Assembly (NCBI GenBank): GCA_031283505.1
Contig: JAITBO010000175.1
Span: 1 to 7,518 of the forward strand
DNA length: 7,518 nt
Reading direction: 5' to 3'
Origin: Treponema sp.
Lineage (GTDB): Bacteria > Spirochaetota > Spirochaetia > Treponematales > Breznakiellaceae
Below the pieces are notes generated by a model, which saw only the letters and a list, made by a program, of their open reading frames with translations, had not been told where the DNA came from and made no database searches. Each line of letters begins with the position of its first letter. Position 1 is the stretch's first letter. Below are positions 1 through 6,916 of the stretch, in pieces. The position numbers were made by a program, and so were the translations under genes.

Positions 1-78
1 TTCATCGTAAACCCCATCATGCCCTCCGGTCCCTTCCCCGGATAAGCATAGATGGGTAAGATTTTTATTTTGAGGCAT
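1..78 (-). CDS. possible 5' end of a leftward gene, cut by the window edge
   Basis: Reading the minus strand from an ATG at 76-78 gives 26 codons without a stop up to the edge, starting MPQNKNLTHLC and ending GGHDGVYDE. A purine-rich AAAAGAGA lies just upstream but is a poor ribosome binding site. A second minus-strand frame is also open here (through ILPIYAYPGKGPEGMMGFTM), so the frame is not settled. I do not recognise either product. If real, the gene diverges from the putP promoter. Confidence 0.25.
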   Translation of the reverse strand, partial: MPQNKNLTHLCLSGEGTGGHDGVYDE

Positions 79-88
79 AGTCTCTTTT

Positions 89-110
89 CGGTAACATTTT
101 TTATGAGGCA
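89..110 (+). repeat. left arm of a long-range inverted repeat
   Basis: The 22 bases, starting CGGTAACATTTT and ending ATGAGGCA, match the reverse complement of 7402-7425 except for a 2-versus-4 base difference in the middle (TT against CTAA). TGAGGCA also occurs directly repeated at 71-77 and 104-110. The two arms are about 7.3 kb apart and inverted. The function is unknown; it may be a dispersed repeat seen twice. Confidence 0.55.
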
Positions 111-120
111 ACGCGGGCCC

Positions 121-148
121 TTGACTATGGTACGGAATATAGTATAAT
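121..148 (+). promoter_or_regulatory. sigma-70 type promoter, probably for putP
   Basis: TTGACT at 121-126 and a perfect TATAAT at 143-148 are separated by 16 bp. This is close to the bacterial housekeeping consensus. Transcription would begin near 155 and leave an untranslated leader of about 150 nt before the putP start. The leader is T-rich and contains a weak GTGT/ACAC hairpin near 240-250 and T runs. I saw no recognisable riboswitch or credible leader peptide. Confidence 0.65.
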
Positions 149-306
149 AGTATTGCAAGTTATATACGAAACAGAGGCCGCCTTGAGGAGATGGCTGTTT
201 TGTTAGCTTGCTTTGGTTGTTTTTAGTTAAATTTTTGGTGTTTTTACACTAAACTCCCTGTTTTGATGTGTTTTTTTAGAATGACTAGCGTGTCAAGGAG
301 GAAAGA

Positions 307-1872
307 ATGACAGGAGCAATAAGTCAAACGCTCATCGGGATGGGATTATACCTCATGGTGATGATCCTTATCGGGCTTTGGTATGCCCGGCGGAGCAACA
401 GTAATCCCGAGGAGTATTTCCTGGGGAAGCGGGGACTTGGGCCCTGGGTCGCCGCCATGAGCGCCGAGGCTTCGGATATGTCCGGCTGGCTCCTCATGGG
501 AGTGCCGGGACTCGCCTATTTTATCGGCCTGGGGGAAGCCTTCTGGACCACATTGGGGCTCTTTATCGGAACCTGGGTCAACTGGGCCGTCGTGGCCAAA
601 CGGCTGCGCACCTATTCGGAGATCGCCGGCAACGCCATCACCCTGCCCGACTTTTTCAGCAAGCGGTTCCACGACAAGCGCCGGGTTCTTACGGGTATTG
701 CCGCCCTGATCATCATTATATTCTTCTCAATCTATACCAGTTCCCAATTTGTGGCTTTCGGTAAACTCTTCGGCTATGTCTTCGGCGCGGAGAACTATTT
801 TACCGCAATGGTGATTCTGGGGGCGGCCCTCGTTGCCGTCTACACGTTCCTGGGAGGGTTCCTGGCCGAAAGCGCCCTGGACCTGATCCAGGGCTTCCTT
901 ATGATTGGCGTCCTGCTTCTGGTGATGATTTTCGGTTTTTTCCATGCGGGCGGCTTCGGGGGAATAGGGGAAACCCTTAAGGATTTTCCCCGTTTTCTGG
1001 ATATTTTCGGCGTCGCGACCCCGGAGACCGTTGACGGCGTCCAGAAGGTGGTGAACGGCGTTCCCTTCTTCGGGCCCGGGGCCGATTACGGCTTCCTGAC
1101 CATTGTTTCGACTATGGCTTGGGGGCTGGGTTACTTCGGTATGCCCCAGGTGTTGCTCCGCTTTATGGCCGTCAAGAAGACCTCCAATATCCGCAAAGCC
1201 CGGAACATCGCGGTAGTATGGTGCTTCCTCTCCATGTTCGCGGCCATCGTCATCGGCCTCGTGGGGAGGGCGTATCTCCCCGGCCTTCTCACCAGCGCGG
1301 GGACATCGGAGACTATTTTCATCCACCTGAGCACCCGTTTCTTCCCGCCCCTTTTAGCGGGCATTGTAATATCGGGAATCCTCGCCGCATCCATGAGTTC
1401 TTCCGATTCCTATATGCTTATCGCCTCCTCGGCGGTATCCAACGACATAGTAAAGGGTATTATCAAAAAGGACGCCGACGAAGCCCTGGTCATGTGGATC
1501 GCCCGGGCCGCCATACTGGCGGTGACGGTTTTCGGCGTGATCCTGGCCCTTTCGGGGAACGAGTCGATCTTCCGCATCGTTTCCTACGCATGGGCCGGGT
1601 TCGGCGCCGCCTTCGGACCGCTTATGCTGTTCAGCCTTTTCTGGAAGCGGACCACCTTCCCGGCGGCTGTCGCGGGTATGCTTTCCGGCGGCGGTATGGT
1701 GATACTGTGGAAGAATGTCATTGCCAAGGCGGGGGGCGTATTCGCGGTTTACGAACTGCTTCCGGCCTTTATCATTTCCACGTTGGTCATTTTCCTGGTG
1801 AGCCTTGTTACAAAGAAACCTGGCGCGGCAATAGAGGAGGAATTTGAGCGAGCTAAAACGACGGAATTTTAG
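307..1872 (+). CDS. putP: sodium/proline symporter
   Basis: This inner-membrane transporter of the solute:sodium symporter family (SSS, TC 2.A.21) imports L-proline with Na+. The 521-residue length is close to E. coli PutP (about 500), and the hydrophobic pattern fits 13 membrane segments. The TM1 signature ASDMSGWLLMG sits at residues 55-65. Asp57 matches the essential PutP Asp55, and the conserved Ser and Trp follow it. MSSSDSYMLIASSAVSNDI begins at residue 363 and corresponds to the Na+-binding TM8 region (Ser340/Thr341 in E. coli). The start is supported by AAGGAGG at 295-301, five bases before the ATG. The gene stands alone: no putA neighbours it, and the next feature is a transposase remnant on the other strand. 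Proline specificity is inferred from overall similarity; another SSS substrate is possible but less likely. No lesion is visible. Confidence 0.95.
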   Translation: MTGAISQTLIGMGLYLMVMILIGLWYARRSNSNPEEYFLGKRGLGPWVAAMSAEASDMSGWLLMGVPGLAYFIGLGEAFWTTLGLFIGTWVNWAVVAKRLRTYSEIAGNAITLPDFFSKRFHDKRRVLTGIAALIIIIFFSIYTSSQFVAFGKLFGYVFGAENYFTAMVILGAALVAVYTFLGGFLAESALDLIQGFLMIGVLLLVMIFGFFHAGGFGGIGETLKDFPRFLDIFGVATPETVDGVQKVVNGVPFFGPGADYGFLTIVSTMAWGLGYFGMPQVLLRFMAVKKTSNIRKARNIAVVWCFLSMFAAIVIGLVGRAYLPGLLTSAGTSETIFIHLSTRFFPPLLAGIVISGILAASMSSSDSYMLIASSAVSNDIVKGIIKKDADEALVMWIARAAILAVTVFGVILALSGNESIFRIVSYAWAGFGAAFGPLMLFSLFWKRTTFPAAVAGMLSGGGMVILWKNVIAKAGGVFAVYELLPAFIISTLVIFLVSLVTKKPGAAIEEEFERAKTTEF

Positions 1873-1901
1873 GAACCGCGCATAAATCAGCAACCCAAGA
1901 A

Positions 1902-1915
1902 CCCGCTTGCGCGGG
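1902..1915 (+). terminator. weak hairpin after putP
   Basis: CCCGC and GCGGG form a five-pair stem around a TTGC loop, 29 bases after the putP stop. No T run follows, so this is not a classical intrinsic terminator. It is listed only because of its position and GC-rich stem. Confidence 0.3.
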
Positions 1916-1950
1916 GGAGGCAAACGGGGGTATGTTGATTTCGTAAGGTA

Positions 1951-2621
1951 TTTGACTTAGGGTCCATATCCTTAGTTCCGTCCCAAGGAGCTAAACTTGA
2001 CCCACAGAATCATGCGAGATACTCCCGGTAAGCCAGCAAAATATGTAACTTCATCAGCCCTATCCATATCGTTTTGACTCCGGGAGGCCCGTCACTGGGC
2101 GCCCGTTTCGGCCCTCCCAAAGCATCCCAGGTAATCTACCGCTTCTTTTATCGTGTACGGTTCCTTCTTACTCTTATTCGCAACACAATATAACAATTTC
2201 CACTCCTTTTCTCCCAAAAGCAGGGAACAGGGCAGTTCGGGCGTAAGTTGCGCCGCATACGTCGTGTTCAGTATCATTACCGCGATGATTGAGTACATCA
2301 GGATAAGCGCTGTGGTTTTGTCTATGCTCCGCTCCGGTAACTTCTCAATGGCGCATCCGCTCTTAAGCACATAATGAAACCGCTCTATCTTTCACCGCTG
2401 CATATAATACCCGACATACTCATACGCTTCTTCTGGCGTATTCACCGGTTCACTGGTCGCCAGAAACTATTCTATCGGCTCCTTCCCCTTGGGCGGCCTT
2501 TCTTCCTTCACGTAAATAACACTCATATCTATGAACTCAGGCAAGGTCTTAACCGGATTGAGGATATGCGGCCGCTTTACTGAATATGACGCATACCGCA
2601 GTTGCAATACCGCCTCCCGCA
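1951..2621 (-). mobile_element. remnant of an IS4-family insertion sequence
   Basis: This covers the transposase relic plus its 3' non-coding flank. The right boundary at about 2621 is where homology to the leucine-rich-repeat unit begins (ACCTCCCCAA at 2622, matched at 2928). The left boundary is approximate: no terminal inverted repeat can be paired because the other IS end is gone. An imperfect hairpin (TTAGTTCC against GGAGCTAA, 7 of 8) lies near 1973-1994 and may belong to the IS end. No target-site duplication is visible. Confidence 0.55.
2010..2621 (-). pseudogene. IS4-family transposase, 3' half, degenerate
   Basis: Read on the minus strand from about 2621 to the TGA at 2010-2012, this is the last ~203 codons of an IS4-family DDE transposase (full proteins are about 440-470 residues; family length from general knowledge). 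The frame runs LREAVLQLRYASYSVKRPHIL, then PVKTLPEFIDMSVIYVKEE, KGKEPIE, a TAG (2467-2469), FLATSEPVNTPEEAYEYVGYY, MQR, a TGA (2392-2394), then KIERFHYVLKSGC. The IS4 signature Y-x2-R-x3-E-x6-K is recognisable, with the TGA inside it. Both stops sit where tryptophan is expected (IEWF and QRWKIER), so single G-to-A changes explain them. A frameshift near 2118-2124 then moves the frame to LGGPKRAPSDGPPGVKTIW, which ends REYLA. The N-terminal half, including the first catalytic Asp residues, is missing. It cannot make active transposase. Confidence 0.88.
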
Positions 2622-2831
2622 ACCTCCCCAAGCTCAAGCGGGTATCATACCGAGGAATCGGGAAAGGTACTTATGAAGGGTACTACCCTGGTGATCGCCC
2701 GGGGACTCTCCGGCAATTATAGCGTACCATCCAGTACTATTGTAATTTCTGCTTATGCATTTTACGGCAGTACCGGTTTGACTGGGGTAACCCTGCCCGC
2801 TTCACTTACCTCTATCGGCAATTACGCATTC
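2622..2831 (+). repeat. direct repeat copy 1 within the LRR gene
   Basis: This 210-bp segment recurs at 2928-3137 with high identity, at an offset of 306 bp (102 codons, in frame). Both copies encode SGYHTEESG, then GTTL, IARGLSGNY, FYGSTGLTGV and LPASLTSIGNYAF. The pattern indicates a recent in-frame duplication, a common way BspA-type proteins change length. Confidence 0.85.
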
Positions 2832-2927
2832 TCCGGGGCTCCCGTTAGAACCGTATCCCTCCACGGGGATATGCCCGTGTCCTTAGCCCCAGTGTTTATT
2901 TCTAACCAGGACATTGTCTTTTCCGTG

Positions 2928-3137
2928 ACCTCCCCAAATTCAAGCGGGTATCATACCGAGGAATCGGGAAGGGGGCTTATGCAGGGTACTACCCTGATGA
3001 TCGCCCGGGGGCTCTCCGGCAATTATACCCTGCCGACCGATACTACCGCAGTTTCTGCCTATACATTTTACGGCAGTACCGGTTTGACCGGGGTAATCCT
3101 GCCCGCTTCACTTACCTCTATCGGCAATTACGCATTC
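2928..3137 (+). repeat. direct repeat copy 2 within the LRR gene
   Basis: This is the second copy of the 210-bp unit at 2622-2831. Differences cluster in the middle, where SVPSSTIVI is replaced by TLPTDTTAV. The flanks remain nearly identical. Confidence 0.85.
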
Positions 3138-3553
3138 TATAACTGTACGGGCCTTCGCTGGGTAAAATGGCCTGTTGCCGGCTCAAACGCCGCCATTGGT
3201 ACGAGCGGCTCGGTATATAGTTTTAGCGACTGTACTCAGCTTGAAAAGATAGAGCTTCCCAATAATCTGAAAACCATTTATAACTACTCTTTCTTTGGCT
3301 GTACGGCCCTTAGGGTGGTCATTGTACGGAACGACGAAACTCCCGGTTACTTGACTGCCTTGAATAATGCCAACGCTTTTCCGGTTGCATCTATCCCTGG
3401 CGTAAAGTTTTACGTCCCCAATACAAAAGTGAACGATTACAAAACGGCAAGCGTCTGGAGCACTACTAATTACGTGGGCAAGGTTGTTTCGATTACTGCA
3501 TTGGCCTCCACGGACAGCCCAAATAATTGGTAAGAGGAACAGGAGGCGGGAGA

Positions 3554-5760
3554 ATGAAAAAAGCGCTTAAAATGTTAGTTTTTATCTTTGCATTCTGGCT
3601 GCTTGCCGGGCTGTCCGGCTGCGGGCAGCAGCCCGGCGAGACAAACCCCGGACTGGTTTCCCTGGAGGTAACCCGTCCGCCCAATAAGACGGTGTATGTA
3701 AAAAACGAAGCCTTTGATCCCGCAGGGCTCGTGGTAACCGGTACCTACAGCGACGGCGCCAGCCGGGAGGTAACCGGCTACACCCTAAGCCCGGTGGATA
3801 CCTCCACGGTGGGGAAAAAAACCGTTACCCTCAGCCTGGAGGGGTCACCGCGGGTTTTTCCGTGTCCGTGGAGGAGTACCCTCTGGAGGGTATCAAAATA
3901 GCCTCCCCTCCAGTAAAGACGGCCTACGCCAAGGGCCAGGCCTTTGATCCCGCGGGCCTGGTCCTGACCGGGATATACCGGGACGGCGAACGGCCCGTGG
4001 AGGGGTATACCCACAACTTCGACAGCAGCGCCGAGGGAACCTTTAGGGTAACCCTTACCCTGAACGGGTTTACCGCGGACTTTGAGATCACCGTGGGACC
4101 CGCAGCGCTGGAGTCCATTGAAGTAACCACCCCTCCCGCCAAAACCCTTTACAGCCTTGGGGAACAGTTCCTCCCTGCGGGCATTGTGGTAACCGGAACC
4201 TATACCGACGGCTCTACCGCTACGGAAATGGGTTTTACCTTTACGGGAAGCGGTACCGGTACGAAGGGGACAAAAACCGTAACGGTTATCCTTAAAAGAG
4301 ACGACAAGACCTTTACCGCGGAGTTCACCATTGTCGTAACCGACGGGGAACTGCGATCCCTGAGGATAGTTCAGGAACCCTATAAGAAAACCTACATCAA
4401 GGATGAAGACCTGGACCTAATGGGGCTGGAGCTGGAAGGGGAATTCACCGATCTGCCGGAGCCGGTACCTATCCCTATAACGCCGGATCTAATCAGCGGG
4501 TACGACAAAACCCGGCTCGGAACCCAAACCCTTAGGATAACGGTCCGGGGAAAAACAGCGGAATTTTCGGTAACCGTAAAAGGAGCGGTCCTGTACTTTG
4601 ATTACGGCCGCTGGCGCAGCGAGGCGGATCCCCCAGGGAACGACCCACACCGTAACCGTAGCGGTCCGGGGGATGCCCTCCACGGAGATAACTACCTATG
4701 TTCTGGTTACCCCTCCCGCAGGGACCTACAAACGGTCAAAAACCGGTTCAAGCAAAGCCCGGGCAAACTGGTGTTACGATTTTACCCAGGCGCCTGGGCA
4801 GTTTACCGGTGGCATTCCCAAAATCGACTATCGTATCGCCACGGAGGAGACAGCGCGGCTTGCAGCCCAAAACGAGGTAGAAAATGGGTCTGATTACGAT
4901 TACAACTTTTCCCTGGGCGCCTGGGGGGGCTACATAATCCTGGGCTTTGATCACAGCGTGGAGAACCTGGCGGGTGGGGACCTTTCCATTAGCGGCAACG
5001 CCTTTAAGGGGAATGTTGAGGCCGGAGTGGTGTGGGTCAGCCAGGACGAGAACGGCAACGGCCGGCCTGACGACACCTGGTACGAACTGGCGGGGAGCGA
5101 AACCGGTAAGGCCGATACGGTCCAGCGGTATTCGCTGACCTACTACCGGCCTGGGAGCAGTGAAGGCCCGCACTGGGAGGACAATCTGGGTAATTCCGGC
5201 AGCATGCCGGATAAAACTTATTACGGCAAGGCCCAGGGCTATCCCTCTTTTGTGGGGGGTATGTTATTTTTACCGGAACCAGGCTCCCCTCCCGGGTGTA
5301 TACCAATCGTGACGGCCAGGACTCCGTCTGGGGGTATGTGGACGATATAGGCCCCTCGAAATACGATATAAGCCGGGCCATTCAGCAGGACAGTTCCTCC
5401 GTTGCCTTGGCCTACATAGACTTTGTGAAGGTCCACTGCGGTATCAGCCACGACGCCGGAATTTTCGGCGAGGTTTCCACGGAAATGCAAACCGCCTACG
5501 ATGCGCATGTGATTAGATCGGATCGGCAGTTTTTTGGCAAGGATATAGGCGGCGGACAGTATACCTACGAATTTATCAATAACTCAGGGTACACGCTTAC
5601 CGTTACCGTGGAAACGGAAGAAGGCCTAGACTCCTTTACCCTAGCTTCCTCCGGCGGCTCCCATACTCTAACGCTTTCTGTTTCCAGCATCCATTATGAT
5701 TTTTCGGGGGGAAGTGTAGGCTTGTCGGCAGGAGACGGGAAGATAACCTTCCAAATGTAA
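3554..5760 (+). pseudogene. large Ig-like repeat lipoprotein with three frame breaks
   Basis: The ATG at 3554 follows AGGAGG (3541-3546). The product starts MKKALKMLVFIFAFWLLAGL and has lipobox LSGC (Cys23), so an envelope lipoprotein is expected. Four group-3 bacterial Ig-like repeats (Big_3) follow, each with a PP-K-T-Y / G-L-V-V-T-G-T-Y / DG pattern: roughly 3658-3885, 3886-4110, 4111-4350 and 4351-4590. The C-terminal ~370 residues contain APGQFTGG, LGAWGGYIILGFDHSVENL, SGNAFKG, DENGNGRPDDTWYEL and YIDFVKVHCG...FGEVSTE. That resembles uncharacterised Bacteroidetes/spirochaete surface proteins, and the D-N-N-D cluster suggests Ca2+ binding. Three shifts are needed to read it through: one base short in a G run (3841-3844), a shift near a C run (4630-4634) and one base short in a G run (5254-5259). 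Each segment alone looks fully coding. This could be a pseudogene, a phase-variable gene or sequence error. The binding target is unknown. Confidence 0.82.
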
Positions 5761-5765
5761 AAACC

Positions 5766-5817
5766 GCAGGCTCCCCTGATGCCCTTCCTCCGGAGAGTAT
5801 CAGGGGACCTCTCCTGC
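5766..5817 (+). terminator. long hairpin after the Ig-like lipoprotein
   Basis: TCCCCTGAT (5772-5780) pairs perfectly with ATCAGGGGA (5799-5807). An outer GCAGG (5766-5770) can pair with CCTGC (5813-5817). It begins six bases after the stop. No T run follows, so it may end transcription only weakly or protect the transcript's 3' end. Confidence 0.5.
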
Positions 5818-5849
5818 ATCCGCCCTCCAAAACATGGGTCGCAAAAAAG

Positions 5850-5878
5850 TTGTTTAAGAAACGGCGTTTCTTAAACAA
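5850..5878. terminator. perfect 13-bp palindrome with 3-nt loop
   Basis: The arm TTGTTTAAGAAAC pairs perfectly with GTTTCTTAAACAA around GGC. On the minus strand the stem is followed at once by CTTTTTT, the form of an intrinsic terminator for leftward transcripts. On the plus strand no T run follows. Its right arm runs into the repeat element that begins at 5873. It may instead be the end of a small repeated element. Confidence 0.55.
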
Positions 5879-5991
5879 TGAACAATGAATAAGGAGAGAA
5901 TAATGAAGAATGGAAGACGGAGAGCTGCACGTTGCCGCCGAACCGCCGCTCATTGTTCATTATTAATTCTTTGCTGTTCATTGTTATTGTT
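5873..5991. repeat. low-complexity inverted-repeat element (AACAATGA words)
   Basis: The left arm is built from AACAATGA-like words (5873-5912) and the right arm from the complementary words (5951-5991). The inner stem AATAATGAAGAATG (5899-5912) matches the reverse complement of 5951-5964 at 13 of 14 bases, with a 38-nt GC-richer loop. An outer AACAATGAA pairs near 5975-5986. The ribosome binding site and start codon of the following lipoprotein lie inside the left arm, and the right arm encodes part of its signal peptide. Confidence 0.65.
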
Positions 5992-6680
5992 GGCGGCGCT
6001 TGTGGTTGGCGTGTTCTGCGCTTCCTGTGAACACGGCTACGGCGAACTCGCTTAGGCCCTACGACGATGGGTTCGAGGATACCCTCTCGTTCCTGTCCGG
6101 GGTGTGGTACTCCCACTACGCCGGTATGGGGAAGCTTGACGGGTACCGTATCGGCAAGTGGAAAGACTTTCCGGCCCTGGTTGAGCGCAGCGGGAAACTG
6201 GGGTTGTTCCCCAACTTTACGCCGGAAACTTACGGGAAGACACTCTTTACCGAGGAAGACTACTTCGTGCTGTACGACGACACGGTGTACGGCCAGGGAG
6301 AGGACGGTACCGGGGGCTGGAATTTCTGTTACATGGGCATAGTCCGGGCGCTCAACGTATTCAACGGGGACCCGGACCGGGGCGCGGTTATCATCGAGTA
6401 CCTGCGGGGCTGTGCGCCCCAGTGGCTTAACCGCTGGCCTGAGTCCTCGGACGGTCGGCACCCCTTCTTCGGCATCTACTACCGCGTAGTGGACAGTAAT
6501 GCTGTGCAAATGGCCAATGCGGTAGATCTTGCAGCCCTTTACGCAGGGAAAAAGTACTACACCGAAAAGGCTACCTTCCAAGAGGCGATATCACTTAACA
6601 CCGTGGAAAACGAGGCGGAGTTTATTTCCTGGGGAGTGGTGATACCGCAAGGCAGGGAACAGGTAGCAAGTAGCAAGTAA
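5903..6680 (+). pseudogene. unrecognised lipoprotein with a frameshift after the signal peptide
   Basis: The ATG at 5903 follows AAGGAG (5891-5896) with a 6-nt spacer. It opens a basic N-terminus (MKNGRRRAARCRR), a hydrophobic stretch (SLLLLAALVVGVF) and a lipobox-like CASC ending at 6028. That frame stops at 6053-6055. The body continues in the +1 frame from about 6030-6060: LRPYDDGFEDTLSFLSGVWY, then YAGMGKLDGYRIGKWKDFPAL, FFGIYYRVVDSNAVQMANAVD, ALYAGKKYYTEKATFQEAISL and VENEAEFISWGVVIP, to the TAA at 6678. A TTG at 6000 could start the body frame, but it has no ribosome binding site or signal peptide. I know no function for it. Tryptophan, tyrosine and glycine content suggests an extracytoplasmic beta-rich fold. 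Its place just after the Ig-like lipoprotein suggests a shared surface role. Its last codons (REQVASSK) are encoded by another inverted-repeat arm. Confidence 0.7.
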
Positions 6681-6743
6681 TAGGGAGCAATGAGGAATAA
6701 CGAATATGAAAGCGAACAACAACATTGCTACTTGTTACCTGTT
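6658..6743. repeat. inverted-repeat element (GTAGCAA words)
   Basis: The left arm AACAGGTAGCAAGTAGCAA (6658-6676) matches the reverse complement of 6725-6743 at 18 of 19 bases. The loop is about 48 nt. The left arm contains AGTAGCA-type tandem words. It encodes the last residues of the upstream lipoprotein, and the stop codon lies just inside the loop. The layout is like the element at 5873-5991, but the words differ. It may also slow transcription at the gene's end. Confidence 0.7.
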
Positions 6744-6916
6744 ACTTGTAAAATGAGGTAGGTAGTGTTGGTGTTGCGGGGGGGGGCCGAAAGAGGAGAT
6801 ACGCAGACTTAGGGCGGGGGATTTTTTTATGGGTGAAGAAATCGTCAATACGCAGAGAAAGTCTAATCTCATTTCTATCGTTACTAAAAAGGTCTCTTGG
6901 TCGCAGGGATCGATCC
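6744..6916. other. intergenic stretch between convergent genes, with a G9 tract
   Basis: This region lies between a rightward and a leftward gene. It holds a run of nine G at 6778-6786 and a GGGGG-A-TTTTTTT segment near 6815-6828, preceded by partial repeats of ATACGCAGA (6800 and 6848 areas). Short open frames exist on both strands, but none has a convincing start, composition or family. I see no terminator for either flanking gene other than the hairpin at 6658-6743. Confidence 0.5.
6778..6786 (+). repeat. nine-G homopolymer tract
   Basis: Nine consecutive G bases lie in the intergenic region. Runs of this length are prone to slipped-strand change. In Treponema pallidum, poly-G tracts upstream of tpr genes modulate transcription (established knowledge), but here no promoter can be tied to the tract. 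Confidence 0.6.

Larger units (their letters stand above)
2622..3533 (+). pseudogene. BspA-type leucine-rich-repeat surface protein, 5' end lost
   Basis: The protein carries BspA/TpLRR-type leucine-rich repeats (LRR_5 family). The repeat core is seen as LTGVTLPASLTSIGNYAF, LTGVILPASLTSIGNYAFYNC and LEKIELPNNLKTIYNYSFFGC, and it ends FYVPNTKVNDYKTASVW, a usual BspA C-terminal motif. Such proteins are surface-exposed in treponemes and Bacteroidetes and often bind host or matrix proteins. An ATG at 2586 is in frame, but its first dozen codons are antisense to the transposase relic. There is no signal peptide and no clear ribosome binding site. I therefore read this as a 3' fragment left when an IS inserted or a rearrangement removed the start. 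An internal ATG at 2673 with GGAAAGG upstream might still allow cytoplasmic translation. The stop lies 20 bases before the next gene. Confidence 0.78.

Noticed and set aside
191..226. 11-codon leader peptide MAVLLACFGCF before putP
   Set aside because: GAGGAG directly touches the ATG with no spacer, so initiation is unlikely. It has no run of proline codons and no attenuator structure.
727..1326. 199-residue open frame antisense to putP
   Set aside because: It lies wholly opposite a clearly coding transporter, is rich in His, Glu, Gly and Arg as expected for antisense of a GC-rich gene, and shows no family features. The other antisense frames at 346-672, 1131-1394 and 1354-1923 are rejected for the same reason.
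1119..1847. 242-residue frame on the same strand as putP
   Set aside because: It is an out-of-frame shadow of putP with Arg/Gly/His-rich low-quality sequence.
2390..2470. Stop-codon reassignment (TGA or TAG as tryptophan)
   Set aside because: putP uses normal Trp codons and is open throughout, and both TAG and TGA would have to be recoded. Decay of a truncated, frameshifted transposase is simpler.
2153..2583. Two short plus-strand frames (73 and 69 residues)
   Set aside because: They are antisense to the transposase relic, whose minus-strand reading matches a known family residue by residue.
5873..5991. CRISPR-like repeats from the AACAATGA words
   Set aside because: The units are too short and irregular, there are no regular spacers, and the structure is a hairpin with complementary arms.
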